This document shows positions 10,839 through 24,417 of a stretch of 64,000 bases of DNA, piece after piece. The notes under the pieces are model-generated. The model was not told the origin of the DNA, did not search any database, and saw nothing but the letters and a program-made list of their open reading frames with translations. Made by a program: the position numbers and the translations under genes. Within the stretch, counting starts at the first letter, position 1. Every line of letters starts with the position of its first letter. This DNA comes from Cadophora sp. MPI-SDFR-AT-0126 (lineage: Eukaryota; Ascomycota; Leotiomycetes; Helotiales; Ploettnerulaceae), in contig JAGMVK010000001.1 in NCBI GenBank assembly GCA_020747065.1, forward strand, positions 3,038,001-3,102,000, in the 5' to 3' direction.

Positions 10839-13800
10839 GCAGTATGATGGTGGAGGTTTTGTAAGGATCTTGGTTTCTGTTTGGGGATAGAGGAAGGGAT
10901 GGGTGCATTTTGAGTATGCGTGGCACGATCAGGAAGGAAGGAGCAGAGCTGGGCGGTTGTTGATACCCGATACAACCGTTCGTTCGTTCACATGTAACTA
11001 ATACTCCACTCGAGGTAAGAGTGTGTACAGTAAAAGACGAATGACGCACTTTTCCCACTGTACTTCAGGTTCATCCAAGGCTGATTGAAAGATGTGATTG
11101 CGTCGTGAGTCTTGTTTCCTTCAACTTGCCCAAGTGGTCGCCGTTCTGGCCGGTCTCAGGAATACTCATCAAGGCTTGCTGTTGGCCCATCTGCTCGCCT
11201 GTAGGAAGAAGCTCCGGTCTACTCTCCCCATCTCTCATCTCTGTGTCGATCAAAGCCAGGGTTTCGATCAAACATTCTGGCCTCGAGCGGCCCTTCCTTT
11301 CCATATCAGCCACACCATGCAGCAACTGTGCCTTCCAATATACAACTGCATGAGAAAATGAGCACATGACGCTTTCTTCTCCCAACAACCATTCACATCC
11401 ATCCTCTCACACCGCATTCAAGCATCGGCAAAGCGGCAAAGTAACACGCCTTGACTCGCCCTACCAACAAAAGGGACAACCACTCTCAAATTGAGCCATC
11501 GTCTTGCGTCCTCGCCGCACAAGAGCATCGGCAAGGCGTTAATAAGCGTTGGCAACAATCAACAGATATCGGTTAGGAAGTGAAGACGAGGGAAGAGTTA
11601 GGCTAGGGACGGAGGGGCAACCCGACGGGACGAATGGAATGTTGGTCTTTTCTTCTTCTTATTTGCATTTTGCCTGCCACGATCTTGCTTTGCCGTGTGG
11701 TGGCAGCGGCAAGGTAGGTATTTGGATTTCTAGAGGTAAGGTTCATGGTTCATGGTGATGTGGTGTTGATCGAAGGGGAACCAACAATGATATGTCGGTT
11801 GGGCCGCTCATCTGATCTCTATCGTCTGAATTTGTGTTACTTGCTTCACCGCTGGTAGTACCTAGAGGGAAGACTTTCTTGCGATTGCATCGTACGGGAA
11901 TCACCAACAAATACGTCTTCGAGCCAGCAAAGCCTACTCTCGTACACTAGACATACGATTATTTTCACTCTTGGGCTCATTCAGGTCTCTAAGAAAGTGA
12001 CCAGACTGCGCCTACGATCCTACTCGATTAAATGATAAGTCAAGTCACCCAGGCGTCTACGAGCGCTTGGCCGCGCCTGACAAGAAAGGTAATCGTCTCT
12101 GTTATGCCTCCATTGGCCATCGCGGAACTGCGACTTGGCCAATGGGCATCGAAGAACAGGATATGGCGATCTGACGATCGAGATGAATAGACGCTGCCGC
12201 TGGATGCTTGGACGACCCGTAAAAGATTCAAAGCCTGCATGAGATAATCTTTTCTTTCCAATTCAAGATACTCTTGAAATCTGCCTCGAGAAATAGTTGT
12301 GTACGGAGAGGAATGAAAAGAGCTTGACCTCGAACCTCAATCTGAACCCCGCGTCGGCAACCGGCATACCGTACGCAGCACCAGTCCGTGTCGTACGCAA
12401 CACTACTGCACCTTTTCTGGATACTCAAGGAAAAGAACCATAATTAACAGACAAAAATAGAAGCTGTACTACGGCAGAGAGGGGTCTTCTCCACAGCTAT
12501 ATCGGGAACAATTAGTTCTCATTTTCCTTCCCCTCCTGCAAGTTTTCGCTCGGCAAGCTGACCGGTCATTTTGGGTCGCGGGAGCTAATTTCTCCTCTTT
12601 TGGACATGAGATGAGATGAGGTGATGGATGGCGGCTGGCGCGAGAAAGGAGGAAGTGCGAGATGCGAGATGGGATGGTTGCATGCGCTTATTTTTCTTAT
12701 TTGCTTTTTCTTCTTTGGGTTGAGGCTTGGTGCTTTTTTGGAGAATAATGGGATCGATTGAGGGAAGAAAGACGGAGGGAGAATAGAAGGACATGGATGA
12801 ATATGTTGAAGTAGCAGCTCGGTAACGGAAATCTGACAGAGAGTTTTGATTTTTGATTCAGGATGGCTCTCTTGATACTTGACACGGGGTCTCGGGGTTC
12901 GAGAAGGATGTTGGTGGGCGGCACAGTTCGATCTGGCTCTCACTTCCTCACTTCCTCGCTTGAAATTTGAATGGAAGTACGGTACATGCTACCTACCGCG
13001 TACGGGCTCCCCCGGGCGAGTTGGTATCTTGGAGCAGTCGAAGGAGGACCGTGGTTCCATGGGCTTGGAACATCAGGATGAGATTTTAGGACCATTGCTT
13101 GTAGAGTTGGGATGAAGGAGTGAGATATCTGAATCGTACCCCTTGAGTCCCTTCGCTAGAACAAATTCAACCATGTCTGCTTGTCTTCTCTCCCCTACAC
13201 ATCGCATGGCCTCCGGGGATTCGAATCCTTCCCACAGCGCCGCACGCAGATGGAGGCTTGAGTGTCGCAAGGAAAGTCTCCGAGCGAGCCAGTAGTCCAG
13301 TAGTGAGCTCGGAACCGTCCCTCGGAATTTACAAGTTCTCCTTTGAGATCTGACATCAATTTTGAATTTCTGTGGATCTCTTGGTTGAAGATAATTGAAA
13401 TGTTGAAAAGCTTGGGTATTTTACTGTGAGCCCTGTCTATAGTGATTTACCTGATAAGCTTCGCTCTCGTAAATCAATTGTGCGGTGCCGCGGTCGCGAC
13501 TCTGTGTATTGGCAGAGTGGTCACAGGCGGCTAGGTTTTATTGGGTGCGTACGAGAAATAGAACAACTTCCGAAGTACCTCCGTAGCAGCAGCTGGAAAA
13601 AGGGTAAGCAAAGTGCAAGCGAGGTCGTCGCACGGATTGAAAGACTTGAGGCTTTCTTGGAGTATGGGTTATGGTGGAATGCGACTCTGGATGCAATGAA
13701 TAGGAGGGGGTTGGTCGGCTTGACAAAAGAAAGGCTTGTTTACAGGGGCCGTTCACAATGTTCGTCTGATGTTTCGAAACGATACGAGGCTGCGAGGACA

Positions 13801-16436
13801 GTGAGAGAAGAAGAAAGAAGAAGTCAAAGCGGATTACGGATTTTACCAGATGATCTGATCTTCTCGGTTCAGCTGCCGAACCTGAAGTTCATTCTATCCG
13901 CGGATAAGGGGCAGTTGGGAAAGAGCTGTTTCATGTCCCGTTGTTCTGGCTTTTGTTGATACTGTAGAGGACTTCAATGTCCGGCATCATCGCGGGACTT
14001 TTGTTCGGTTGAAGTCCTGAATTTTAGGTTTAACTTCATAATTGTTAAGGTATCCCAAGACTCCTAGAATTTCTACTTTATACTTCTGTCAAAAAATCAG
14101 ACGTAGACGGAGCTTTGTAAACAAGCCGACCGCAAATCTGAAGTCTCGATCTCGGCTCCTTGGAGATAAACTCAAGCCCCGTTTCGGCTCCATCTAATCT
14201 GTTACTGTCTGAGCACCTCGAACTCGAAACAAGAAACAAACGGTGATCGTCAACTCCACGTTTTCAACTCCACCAACTTACCCGGATAGCCCCTTCAACG
14301 ATCAAACATGGAAATCAAAATTGGGGGCGGCGAAGACTCTCGCAGGTCGATCAGGAGGATCCGACGAGGGGTAAGCAAGGAGTATTCTGTATGAGAACTT
14401 GGATGCGATGAACTGTTGCAGCAAGCACAGATCTTTCTCCGTCTGATGTTGAGTTGTTTTGTTGTTTTGGATATCGGAATGAAACAAAACGGAGGCATGT
14501 TGGCTGACTGCACAGAGTCAGGAGAACTACGGGATGGAACTCGGTAGCGAAGTCAGCTACCACATCAGGTAGAAGAGGGAAGAGCTTTGCTGGGGTTAGG
14601 GTTATGGTGCTGCGAAATCCAGGGTCAAGCATTTCACAGGGTAGGATTTCCCCAATTAAGCTAGTACAAGATTGACTTATCCCTGGAAGTGCCTATTCCA
14701 TTGATTCTGTCTGTTTTCGCCCAGATTTTCTTGATGAGAGAAAGATGGGATGGGTGGGCGCGCGGCCGAGGCCATGGCGGGCGACCTTGCCAACCTGGCT
14801 GACCATCTGGCGGTTTTCATTGATGAATTGCCGCCGCCGGCTAAATATGGACTTGTGAGTGGATGGATGTGGATATCGAAATGGATGTGGTGCAGAGGAG
14901 GGCCGAGTTGGCGGAGCAAGGCATCTTCTTCGGAATGTCGGCCAAAGCTAGAGACAGACATGCCTGCTGCAGTACTGTTCATTGCTTCTTCGATTGCATT
15001 TTGCAATGTTGGTACTGGGGGTGGTAACCAACAAGGAGAATTGGTGCCGGAGATGCGATCTTGATAGAGTGTAACACAAGACATGGATGGAATGGAATGG
15101 ATAAACTGGGGCGCTTTGGGACTGGACACCGGCACGGTCCATCCTTGGGCTTGCGTTTACAGGTACAGTAGGTAGGTAGGCACGGTAAGTACCTTCCCAC
15201 TTGAGTTGAGCTCCACGAGGGGTTTTGGAGGGGTAGGATAGAGAGAGCTTAACTTAGGTGCCGATAGTATGATCCTTGACATCAACATCACAATCAAGGC
15301 CCACGGGCCCGACGAACTGCTTTCCCTTGTCTGGGGACATGCTGTTACAACACCCAGACCGTGTCTAAAATCTGACTTCACCCGTACTCTAGTCCAGTCT
15401 GGCCTAGTCTTGTCTTCAGCACTCCGTTGGTAAAAGTTGAGTCAAGTTCACAGACGCAGAGGAGAAACAAAAGAACAGACGCACCCGAGGAGCTAAGCTG
15501 CGTACGAGGACGGCACAGTGAACCTTTGTGGCTGCTGGCTTCCTGTCAGCATCCTTGACTTGACCTAAGCTGGTCTAATTTGGCCGGGATTGAAGGCTGC
15601 AGGGCGTCTGGGAGAGCAACACCACCACAGCTTTAGCGCGATTGGAAAGTTTGTTTGAATCCGAGCTAAGCTTCAACTGCATGCCCCGCGGGTGAGCAAT
15701 TTTAGCAACCACCGACCTCACCCAGACCAGACCAGGACCAAAAGCACAAGCAGCACAACGGCCGATGCAGATGCAGAAGCAGATGCAGAGGAGGAGGCAC
15801 GGGGACCGACAGCAGACCGAAGGAGGTTAGAATGAGGTGAGGTACATGCAGGTGGTAGCAAGGGTAAGAAGGAGTGAGCAGGTCGGGGAGGCAAGGCAAG
15901 GTTGAATAATGTAAGAAGTACCCACGGTACAGTAGACGGAGACGGACACATGCAGGTCGCGGTAGGGGTACATGCATTTTGCAAGCCTCTCTCATCTACT
16001 TTCAACAGTCCTCCGTCAAAAGTATAAGACACTCCAAGTCCGCCGTTCATTAAACAGAGATTCATTCCCTATCTACTATCTATCTGTCTGTGTGTCTGTC
16101 TTACAGTCTTCCATTATCTTTTCAATCTCATCTCGTCTCGTCGCTGCATCTAATCATCTCGACTTCAACTTCGTCGTTCTCATTTTCACCTCGAGCTATT
16201 TCTGGAAGACAGGATCTTGATCAACCGGTTGATTCACTATCCAATAATCACTTCACTTCACCTTCTTCGCCTTCTACTCGGAATTCGGAAAGGGAATATT
16301 TACTTCTCTGGTTATTCTGCTTTCGGCTATTTCAACATCAATTTCTGTCACAGACCAGACCAAAACCAACGCCAACCTTCAATCCCATATATCAGCGCAA
16401 AGTCCTCAAGTTCCTCCACACCAATCAATCCTCAAA
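10839..16436. other. Long gene-poor stretch
   Basis: 5.6 kb between TOM70 and the DUF3455 gene without a supportable protein gene. The longest frame (13426-13959, plus) has no recognisable domain and unusual composition. A short ATG frame at 14308 followed by a plausible donor is too weak to call. The stretch from about 16000 to 16436 is a CT-rich promoter and leader for the next gene. No tRNA, rRNA or transposon sequence was seen. Confidence 0.5.
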
Positions 16437-17298
16437 ATGCCTTCTCTACGCTCCATCTGCGTGGGACTCCTTCTCACACCCCTTCTTCAAATTTCGTCTG
16501 GTGCTCCAGTTGCGCCAGCTGCGGACTGTCCTAAGCCTGGCCAAGCACCTTCACTTCCTCTCACCGGTAGTGAGTACCCCAATTCTCTCACCATAGTCTC
16601 ATTTCACAGCTCTCACTTTCCCCACACTTCTACTTGAACCCTCCCTTCCATCTGAACCCCCAATTCTACCTATTTCTCCAATTGCTCAAACTCAAATTCA
16701 AATCCAATATCTACCTCCCAAAGCTGAAAACCGAAAACTGACAACCCACCTCCCAGACCCAACTGAACTCCCCGCCCCGACTCTCGCCCTCAAATACGTA
16801 GCCATCGGCCGCGGCATCCAAAACTACACCTGCGCATCTGCCTCCTCCCCAGCCGTCGCCATCGGCGCCATCGCAACTCTTTACGATGCCACCTCCCTAG
16901 CCTACATGTCCACCACAGCTCTCCACGCCATTCCACCAATGGCCGTCATGATCCCCATGCCCAAGTCCAGCGCCTCCATCAACCTCGCCAACACCATCCT
17001 CAAGCCGCTCGGAAACCACTACTTCGATGCCGCGGGCACACCAGTCTTTGACCTGACGACGCCCAAGAAGAGCCTGTTTGCTGCGAAGGTCGCGAATACC
17101 ACTGCGCCAGCTACTGCGAGCAAGGGACCTGGTGGACAGGGTGCGGTCGATTGGTTGTATCTGACTTCCAAGCCGACTTATACTAGTGTGGGGTTGGGCG
17201 CTGTGTACAGAGTCGTCACTGCGGGTGGAAAGGCCGTCTGCACTCAGGCGGGTCCGCAGAGTGTGCAGTATGCTGCTGAGTATTGGTTTTACGGTTAA
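16437..17298 (+). CDS. Secreted DUF3455 protein
   Basis: Two exons (16437-16569 and 16757-17298) across a 187-base GTGAGT...CCCAG intron give 224 residues. Residues 1-22 are a clear signal peptide (MPSLRSICVGLLLTPLLQIS) ending near SGA. The mature part, with IGRGIQNYTC near residue 60 and DWLYLTSKPTY then GAVYRVVTAGGKAVC towards the end, matches the DUF3455 family, small secreted proteins common in plant-associated fungi and sometimes mislabelled malate dehydrogenase. Biochemical function is not established. A CT-rich 400-base leader precedes it, typical of a well-expressed secreted protein gene. Confidence 0.85.
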
Positions 17299-18665
17299 AT
17301 GCTCGTCTACATGTGGAGTCTGGAGAAGAGGGGACGCCGGGAGGGGGAGATAATGAGCATCTGTCCAGCGGTCTTGAGAAATCGAAATGCCCAGGACGCG
17401 ATACCATCAGCATGAGATGTATACGACGAAAAGTTCTTGCTTGCCGGCATGACATTGGGAGAGAAATGAATGAAACGGGAACATATTTGGGGAAATGAGA
17501 GAGGGGATTCATGTACATACTTTAGAGCTTGAGCTTCATTTGCTTGCTTGCTTGCTGGTTTGGTGCGCGTTGAACTTTTGCAATGCTAGATATTTGCATT
17601 TACTCATGCATGCAGAGGCGGTGATTATTTATAGAACATCGCAAGAACAATACCATGCATGGTTTTCACATCAAGCAATTGATTGAGCAAGAACGACGTG
17701 CAGCTGTGCATTGACTCTGTCTCGGTAAAGAGCTTGACCTTGACACAAATGCTGTAAATAAATGAGACGACTTGCCTCATCCGCATGAAAACTCTAAGCT
17801 CCAAGGTAGATTCTTATTATTTTCATTACCATTCATGAACACTCCATCATCCAACCACTAAATGATTCATTTCATGTATATCACATATCCATGCAACCAT
17901 ACTTCGTCCACAATCTCATTTCCTCCCACCACCACTTACACCAACCCAGCCGCTTCAAATCCCATCCGCGCCCCTCCTCCCCCTCCCTCCACCTTATCCT
18001 CCACTCTATCCTCATCCTCAAAATCCCCCGACTTAGTTTGCTGCCCATGTTTACCAATGCTACCGCCTTCCTCGAACGGCATTCACCAGTGCCACCTACG
18101 AAAACGGGTGGGTTGCCAATGACTTCTTGGAAGAGGATGATAGTTGAGGGTGAGGGTGAGTGATGATAATAAGAGAGAGCGGTGAATTTTCTGGTTGCTA
18201 TGTCGTCGTCGATGGCGAATTCAGTTGCTGTGTTCGTCAGTACAGTACGTGGTTTAAATTAGCCACCGTTCTTTCACTACTTCTCAAGAGCATGCCCAAG
18301 ACAGATACATAAATAGGAAATAGAAAAGTAGTTCATTACTAAAGACAAAGAAGAAAAGAAAAGAAATGAGACGTCCCAGAATTACCTATCCTCGGGAAAT
18401 TCGAACCGAACACTAGGAAGTGTGACTTGATATCACTAGTTTAAAAAAGCCCGTGAAAGTACTTGTGATTAATGCCAGGAATATAACTTTTGAAAGATCG
18501 AAGGAAAGAAGCATAATGGTTGCGAAATCGTCAAATTCATTAATGAGATCTTTTTCTCTCTCGCTCTCTCACTCATCGCTCATGTCCTTTACTTTCCACT
18601 TATCTCATGTCTTCGTGTCCAAATTCCATATTCGTCTTGTTTGTCTGTGTATCATGTCCAGCAAT
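17299..18665. other. Convergent intergenic region
   Basis: Lies between the 3' ends of the DUF3455 gene and the MAP kinase gene. It contains a short TGCT repeat (17538-17554) and CT- or CCACC-rich stretches, but no supported gene. Confidence 0.5.
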
Positions 18666-20097
<1,432 letters not shown>

Positions 20098-21190
20098 GAT
20101 GGCGGGGTAGAGGAATCGTGGCACTTCGCTGAGTTCGAGTTGCGAGGTCGAAATTGACGTACGTCCGTCTCGAGGCGATGTATATAAGCAGGAGTAGCTC
20201 GGATCTTATCTGTAATGTTTCCGCGTGTGATAGGTATTCACTTCTAGCCGCGCGCAAAGAATGGGAACAGGCTGCGTAAGATCCGCGAGAGTTGGAGATG
20301 GTGGGGCAGCAGGAACGAGAGCGAGAATGAGGACGGCGCAGTCAAGGAACCAAGCTGGCGATGCAGGCTTTTATCAGCAGAGCGAATGTGTGTGGATGCG
20401 TTCGTGCGTTCGTTCGTTCGTTCGTGCGGAACGGTAGGGCTGAAGAAGAGTGGAAAGTGGCCTATTGTATGGCCAGAGTGAGGATGTAAGCCCTTAATGT
20501 AACTTTTCAGCATCAGCTGGAGAATGGGACTTGTGCACTGGACTGGACGGGGACTGGGAGGGGTTGACGAAGGTACAGTAAGGCGCTAACCCCCAATCTC
20601 TCTCATACTCCACAAGGCTGAGCACGCCGCCATCAACAACATTTCCACTCTCCTCAACTCATCTCTCGACACGCGATCATCTCACCAGAGCCACGTTATA
20701 GAGTGTTTCAAGTTCATAACTTCGTCAATGACCGCATTTTATCGCAAGTATTCTTGTTTAGTCGCTTCACCCGAGGATATGGCTCTACTGATTGGCCATT
20801 TGCATTTTGTGGCTGATTCCAGCTAACCGCGCTATTCTTGTCACTGTCACAGAAGTCGGCGGCAAGAGACTGTCGCGAGCTTCAGCCCAAACGCTCGCGC
20901 TTGAGTGGTCGATATTACGGTCTATGGCATCGTCATCCTACTGGAAGCTCATAAAAGAAGGATTGCCTTCATTGGCCAATTCATCGATTTCTAATAGCTA
21001 GCCAACAGCTGAGCATAGTCCAGGACAAGGTCCACAGCTCAAGTGACCCCTATTCAATATCAACACAGTTATCACCGTCGGCACTTCCGTTCCCGACTTT
21101 GCTAACAATAAATGCATAATCCATGCACGACATAACTGTTTCTCTACACGATCTCCTCCGACCGAGACAAACACCTTGACCAAAATAGTC
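20098..21190. other. MAP kinase promoter and intergenic spacer
   Basis: Upstream side of the minus-strand MAP kinase. A TATATA element lies about 75 bases above its ATG (near 20171), and a TTCG tetranucleotide run occurs at 20407-20425. The frame at 20792-21001 has no support. No RNA gene seen. Confidence 0.45.
20407..20425. repeat. (TTCG)n tetranucleotide run
   Basis: About four and a half TTCG/GTTC units in the MAP kinase promoter region, flanked by imperfect copies (TTCGTGCG). Confidence 0.85.
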
Positions 21191-22090
21191 TTACTTCGTC
21201 ATCTCTGTCCAGCCCTGGTCTCCAAAATAGGCGAAAGGTTTGATACAGCCATCACCAGCATCCGAATCCTGAAGTTGATCAAGTTTCGTTTCATTCCTCT
21301 TGTGGCGCGGCTCTTCCGCTTTATCGTCTTGTTTAGTCCACGATGAAGGTGCTATCGGGTTGTCTGATTTCTTCTGGCGTTGAGCACCGATTGTATGTCT
21401 CCATTGTCTCCGCTCGTCCAGTTGGACTTGACGTGGGGCTGATGGCATGTCTGACTTGTCCATAGCCCGAAAGGGGCAGTTCAAGTCACTTTCAAGTTCT
21501 GAAGCCGCAAAGTAAGGTATCGGACTAGAAATTGGGATTAGAAGCTGCTCGTCGACGTCCAGTCTCGTCGGTCGTCCAAGTGGAATTGATCCAGCCCTCC
21601 CTGAGTCAAAGTTAGTACTTCTCGCTTTCGAGTTACAAATCCCAGCTGCAACATCAATGCGAGACTTACAATCACCCTCCTTCCTCCACCTAATCTGCAA
21701 GTCCAACTCCTCCTCCCCCATAACCATAAATTCATCCTCCTGACCACCATCCCCAATACCCAACCCAGCACTACTCACCATATCCCTCACGGCATCCCCA
21801 TTCCACTCCCTCGCCAGCTTCCAAGCCTCGCTCTCCCATTCCTCTCCTTTTTCATAAATATTCTGCAAATAGTTCTCCAGCCATTCTTGAAGTCCTTTCT
21901 CTGGTGTGACAACTTCAGGCGCCACTTTCGCCGATAAGCCAACCATGAGCGATGGCCGCGTTTGGAGCAGCAGGGAGGAGATGACTGAGTAGGGGACTGG
22001 TGGCTGACATCTTAAGCGGAGGAGGCATGTTAAGACCTGTATGTCTTTCTTCCAGGCATTGGGACTGCGGTGGACTTTGTGTTTTGGCAT
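21191..22090 (-). CDS. Hypothetical protein
   Basis: The frame is open from ATG at 22090 to the stop at 21191 (299 residues). Within it, 21669-21601 has a perfect GTAAGT donor, a TACTAAC branch site and a CTCAG acceptor. That 69-base segment is a multiple of three with no stop, so it is very likely an intron and the protein about 276 residues. The N-terminal third (DIQVLTCLLRLRCQPPVPY, then LQEWLENYLQNIYEKGEEWE) looks helical; the rest is polar, with a charged C-terminal region. I do not recognise a domain. It may be a Leotiomycete-specific conserved protein. Confidence 0.6.
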   Translation of the reverse strand: MPKHKVHRSPNAWKKDIQVLTCLLRLRCQPPVPYSVISSLLLQTRPSLMVGLSAKVAPEVVTPEKGLQEWLENYLQNIYEKGEEWESEAWKLAREWNGDAVRDMVSSAGLGIGDGGQEDEFMVMGEEELDLQIRWRKEGDCKSRIDVAAGICNSKARSTNFDSGRAGSIPLGRPTRLDVDEQLLIPISSPIPYFAASELESDLNCPFRAMDKSDMPSAPRQVQLDERRQWRHTIGAQRQKKSDNPIAPSSWTKQDDKAEEPRHKRNETKLDQLQDSDAGDGCIKPFAYFGDQGWTEMTK

Positions 22091-22367
22091 CGCTTCGCTT
22101 TTGAGTTTGTTGCGTTAAGTTGCCAAAAGTTTTTGAGACTTGTCTTTGATTATATGGTCTTGAGGCTTAGGGTGCGGGACAGTCAGTAGTTACAACTACC
22201 TATGAGTCGTGATCCAAGCGGATCTGTAGACCGTGATTCAGAGGCAGATGACCGGTGTTAGCCAGCACATTCACACAATCTAGAACTCGGAGCTAAAGCT
22301 TCTCATTAGCTATCTAGCTTGGGTATTCGCATCTCTACAGAACAGCATCTCGCTCGTCTAACACTCG

Positions 22368-23935
22368 TCATGAACCTCCTGCAGTCTTCGCAGCTTTCTC
22401 AGCCGCCTTTGCTGCTTTTTTCTCGTCGATTAACTTCTGCTTCGCTATCTTCTTCAGCTGATTCTGAGTCAACTCGCCCGAGCTACTGGCTGTCTCTGCA
22501 GCTGCGGGAGCCTCGTTCTCTTTCTGGACGGCCACAGTTGGATTTGGATTTCCCTTCCATTCCAGCTTCTTCAAACTCATGAAATCCGCCACGATTTCAT
22601 CTGTGACCGCCGCTCTCCGCTCCTGGAAACCCTTCGTATAGACTTGCAGCTCTTCGATACACTTCGCCTTCAGCTCGCCAGTTAAGAGCTTCCCGCTAGT
22701 GTAGTCTTTCCGAATCTGCTCGAGCTGGTCGTCATCCTCCAAGAAAAACGTCAAGTATTGGAACGAGACATCCTTATCAGCATCTCCACCCTTCTCTCTT
22801 TGTTCTGCTTCAGTCTCTCGTCCACCACTAAACGCATATTTGTTGATCTTGGTCTTGATCTTCTTGGGGTCATCAGCCATGAAAATCGCAGATGTGTCAA
22901 TCGATGCGCTCATTTTGGACCCGGGGCCTTGAAGAGCGTCGAGAAAGCGAGCATGGATGAGAGCTGGTTTGGCGAAGTGTAATCGGGCTGCTACATCGCG
23001 TGTTACGCGAAAATAGGGGTCTTGATCAATGGCGCAAGGAATCAGGGCGGGTATTTGGTTGGTGACAGATTCTTCGGTGCCGAAGATGTGCGGGAAGGAA
23101 GATGCGAAAGAGGTTGCGCCTTGGACGGCTCCGAAGTGGACTTTGCCAATATTGGAACTATAAAATTTAGTAAGACCGTCTTGAAATGCCAATGAGCGCA
23201 ACATACCTGCCATCAAATCCAAAAACAGCTCTTGCGACATTGAGGGTGATATGCTTAGACATGCGGGTCACATTTCTGTAGAACGCTCCGCCCATGAAGT
23301 CGTAATCGCTGAACATAAACGTCTTCTTGGGATCGAATCCCACAGCAATAATATCCTTCGCATTTCCCAGGGTGTATCTTTGGACTTCCTCAATTGTGCG
23401 CTTCTCGGAGAAAATGTACTTTTCATCGTCGGTCATCATGATAATGAGGGGCACATCGAATACATCTTGCAGCCACCTATGAGTCATTAGCAAAATACCG
23501 ATGAAGGAGAATTGCTCTGCAAAGAAAATGAAGGATCCGCAGAGTATCTTAAGATACCACTTACTTTGTAAACTCGAAAGGGATAGTATGCCCAATGTGC
23601 ATACTGTCACTACTTGGTCCACGTCCGGTGTATAAGAAGAACGGCTCTCCCCTCTCATGGCGATCCAGAATGAGGTTGAGATCCCTGTGACTGAAAACAA
23701 TTCCTCTCCGCATGAACCTGTGAGGCTTCTTTCCTGTTACTTTCTCAAATCTCGCCAGATCCTCGTCCAGAATCTTCTTGGTGCCGAATTCGTCGATCAA
23801 GGTCAGGTAATTGATGGCTTTCGCAATTCCGTCCGCGCCAATTTCTCCTGCCACATTCCAAGGATCCACTGTTTGTTTCGTCGTCGGGGCATCTGCAGCC
23901 AACGCTGCTTCAATGGTGGGCTCTGTGTCGGCCAT
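22368..23935 (-). CDS. WRS1: Cytoplasmic tryptophanyl-tRNA synthetase
   Basis: Three exons (23935-23565, 23476-23207, 23157-22368) give 476 residues. This class Ic synthetase charges tRNA-Trp in the cytosol. The signature motifs are present: HIGH in [14 protein letters not shown] (113-116) and the KMSKS equivalent GSKMSAS near 295-299. The segments [12 protein letters not shown] and [20 protein letters not shown] are typical of eukaryotic TrpRS. The C-terminus carries an Ala/Lys-rich tail ([17 protein letters not shown]) rather than a mitochondrial presequence, which supports the cytosolic form. The gene is divergent from the UPS1-like gene with 482 bases between start codons. Confidence 0.96.
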
Positions 23936-24417
23936 TTTGAAGACGTGATTGTGTTTTGAGGGTCTGTTGTTCTGACTCAAGTGGGATGAAATGGACGGAA
24001 TTATTTAGACGAGGGGTAAATCGGTGGGTGGGGCGATTAATGGAATGGCAAGCTTCTGAGTGAAGCCACTGAATTGGAGTGACAACACAACAAGCTGTCA
24101 ATCAACAGGCTTTGGGAAGCTGTGGAAGGTTCAATATAATTACTACAATCGATTAATTATCGGTAAAGACTCAAAACTGATGGTCTCGTGCCAACCGCCA
24201 TCCCGCCAATTGTTCCCCAGATTATGTACCTTGCCATGCTAGCATAGCGCCAAAAGTCACAACAAGGGGAGGTGACTTTCAGAAGCGATCAAATCCTGTG
24301 GCCAGAATTTCTAGAACCGCATCATCTCATCACGCACCACTTTCTCCTCCTCCTCACCAACCATCTTTCCGTACAAACACAAGCACAAATGCCTCTTACC
24401 CCATAAACCCATCCATC
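23936..24417. promoter_or_regulatory. Divergent promoter, WRS1 / UPS1
   Basis: A 482-base spacer between two start codons on opposite strands; it must carry both promoters. No clear TATA box. The stretch before the UPS1-like ATG is rich in CA and CT (CACAAGCACAAATGCC). No other gene fits. Confidence 0.6.

Noticed and set aside
13210..13235. tRNA B-box-like GGATTCGAATCC
   Set aside because: No A-box or cloverleaf can be drawn around it; the motif is a simple palindrome.
13426..13959. 177-codon plus-strand frame in the gene-poor block
   Set aside because: No domain, odd composition and no leader or splice context; length is possible by chance in 5.6 kb.
14308..14550. Two-exon small gene (ATG at 14308, GTAAGC donor, GCAG acceptor)
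   Set aside because: Gives about 62 low-complexity residues with no homology known to me; signals of this strength occur by chance.
18395..18420. tRNA B-box-like sequence on the minus strand (GGTTCGAATTTCC)
   Set aside because: The T-arm stem does not pair and no acceptor stem is found.
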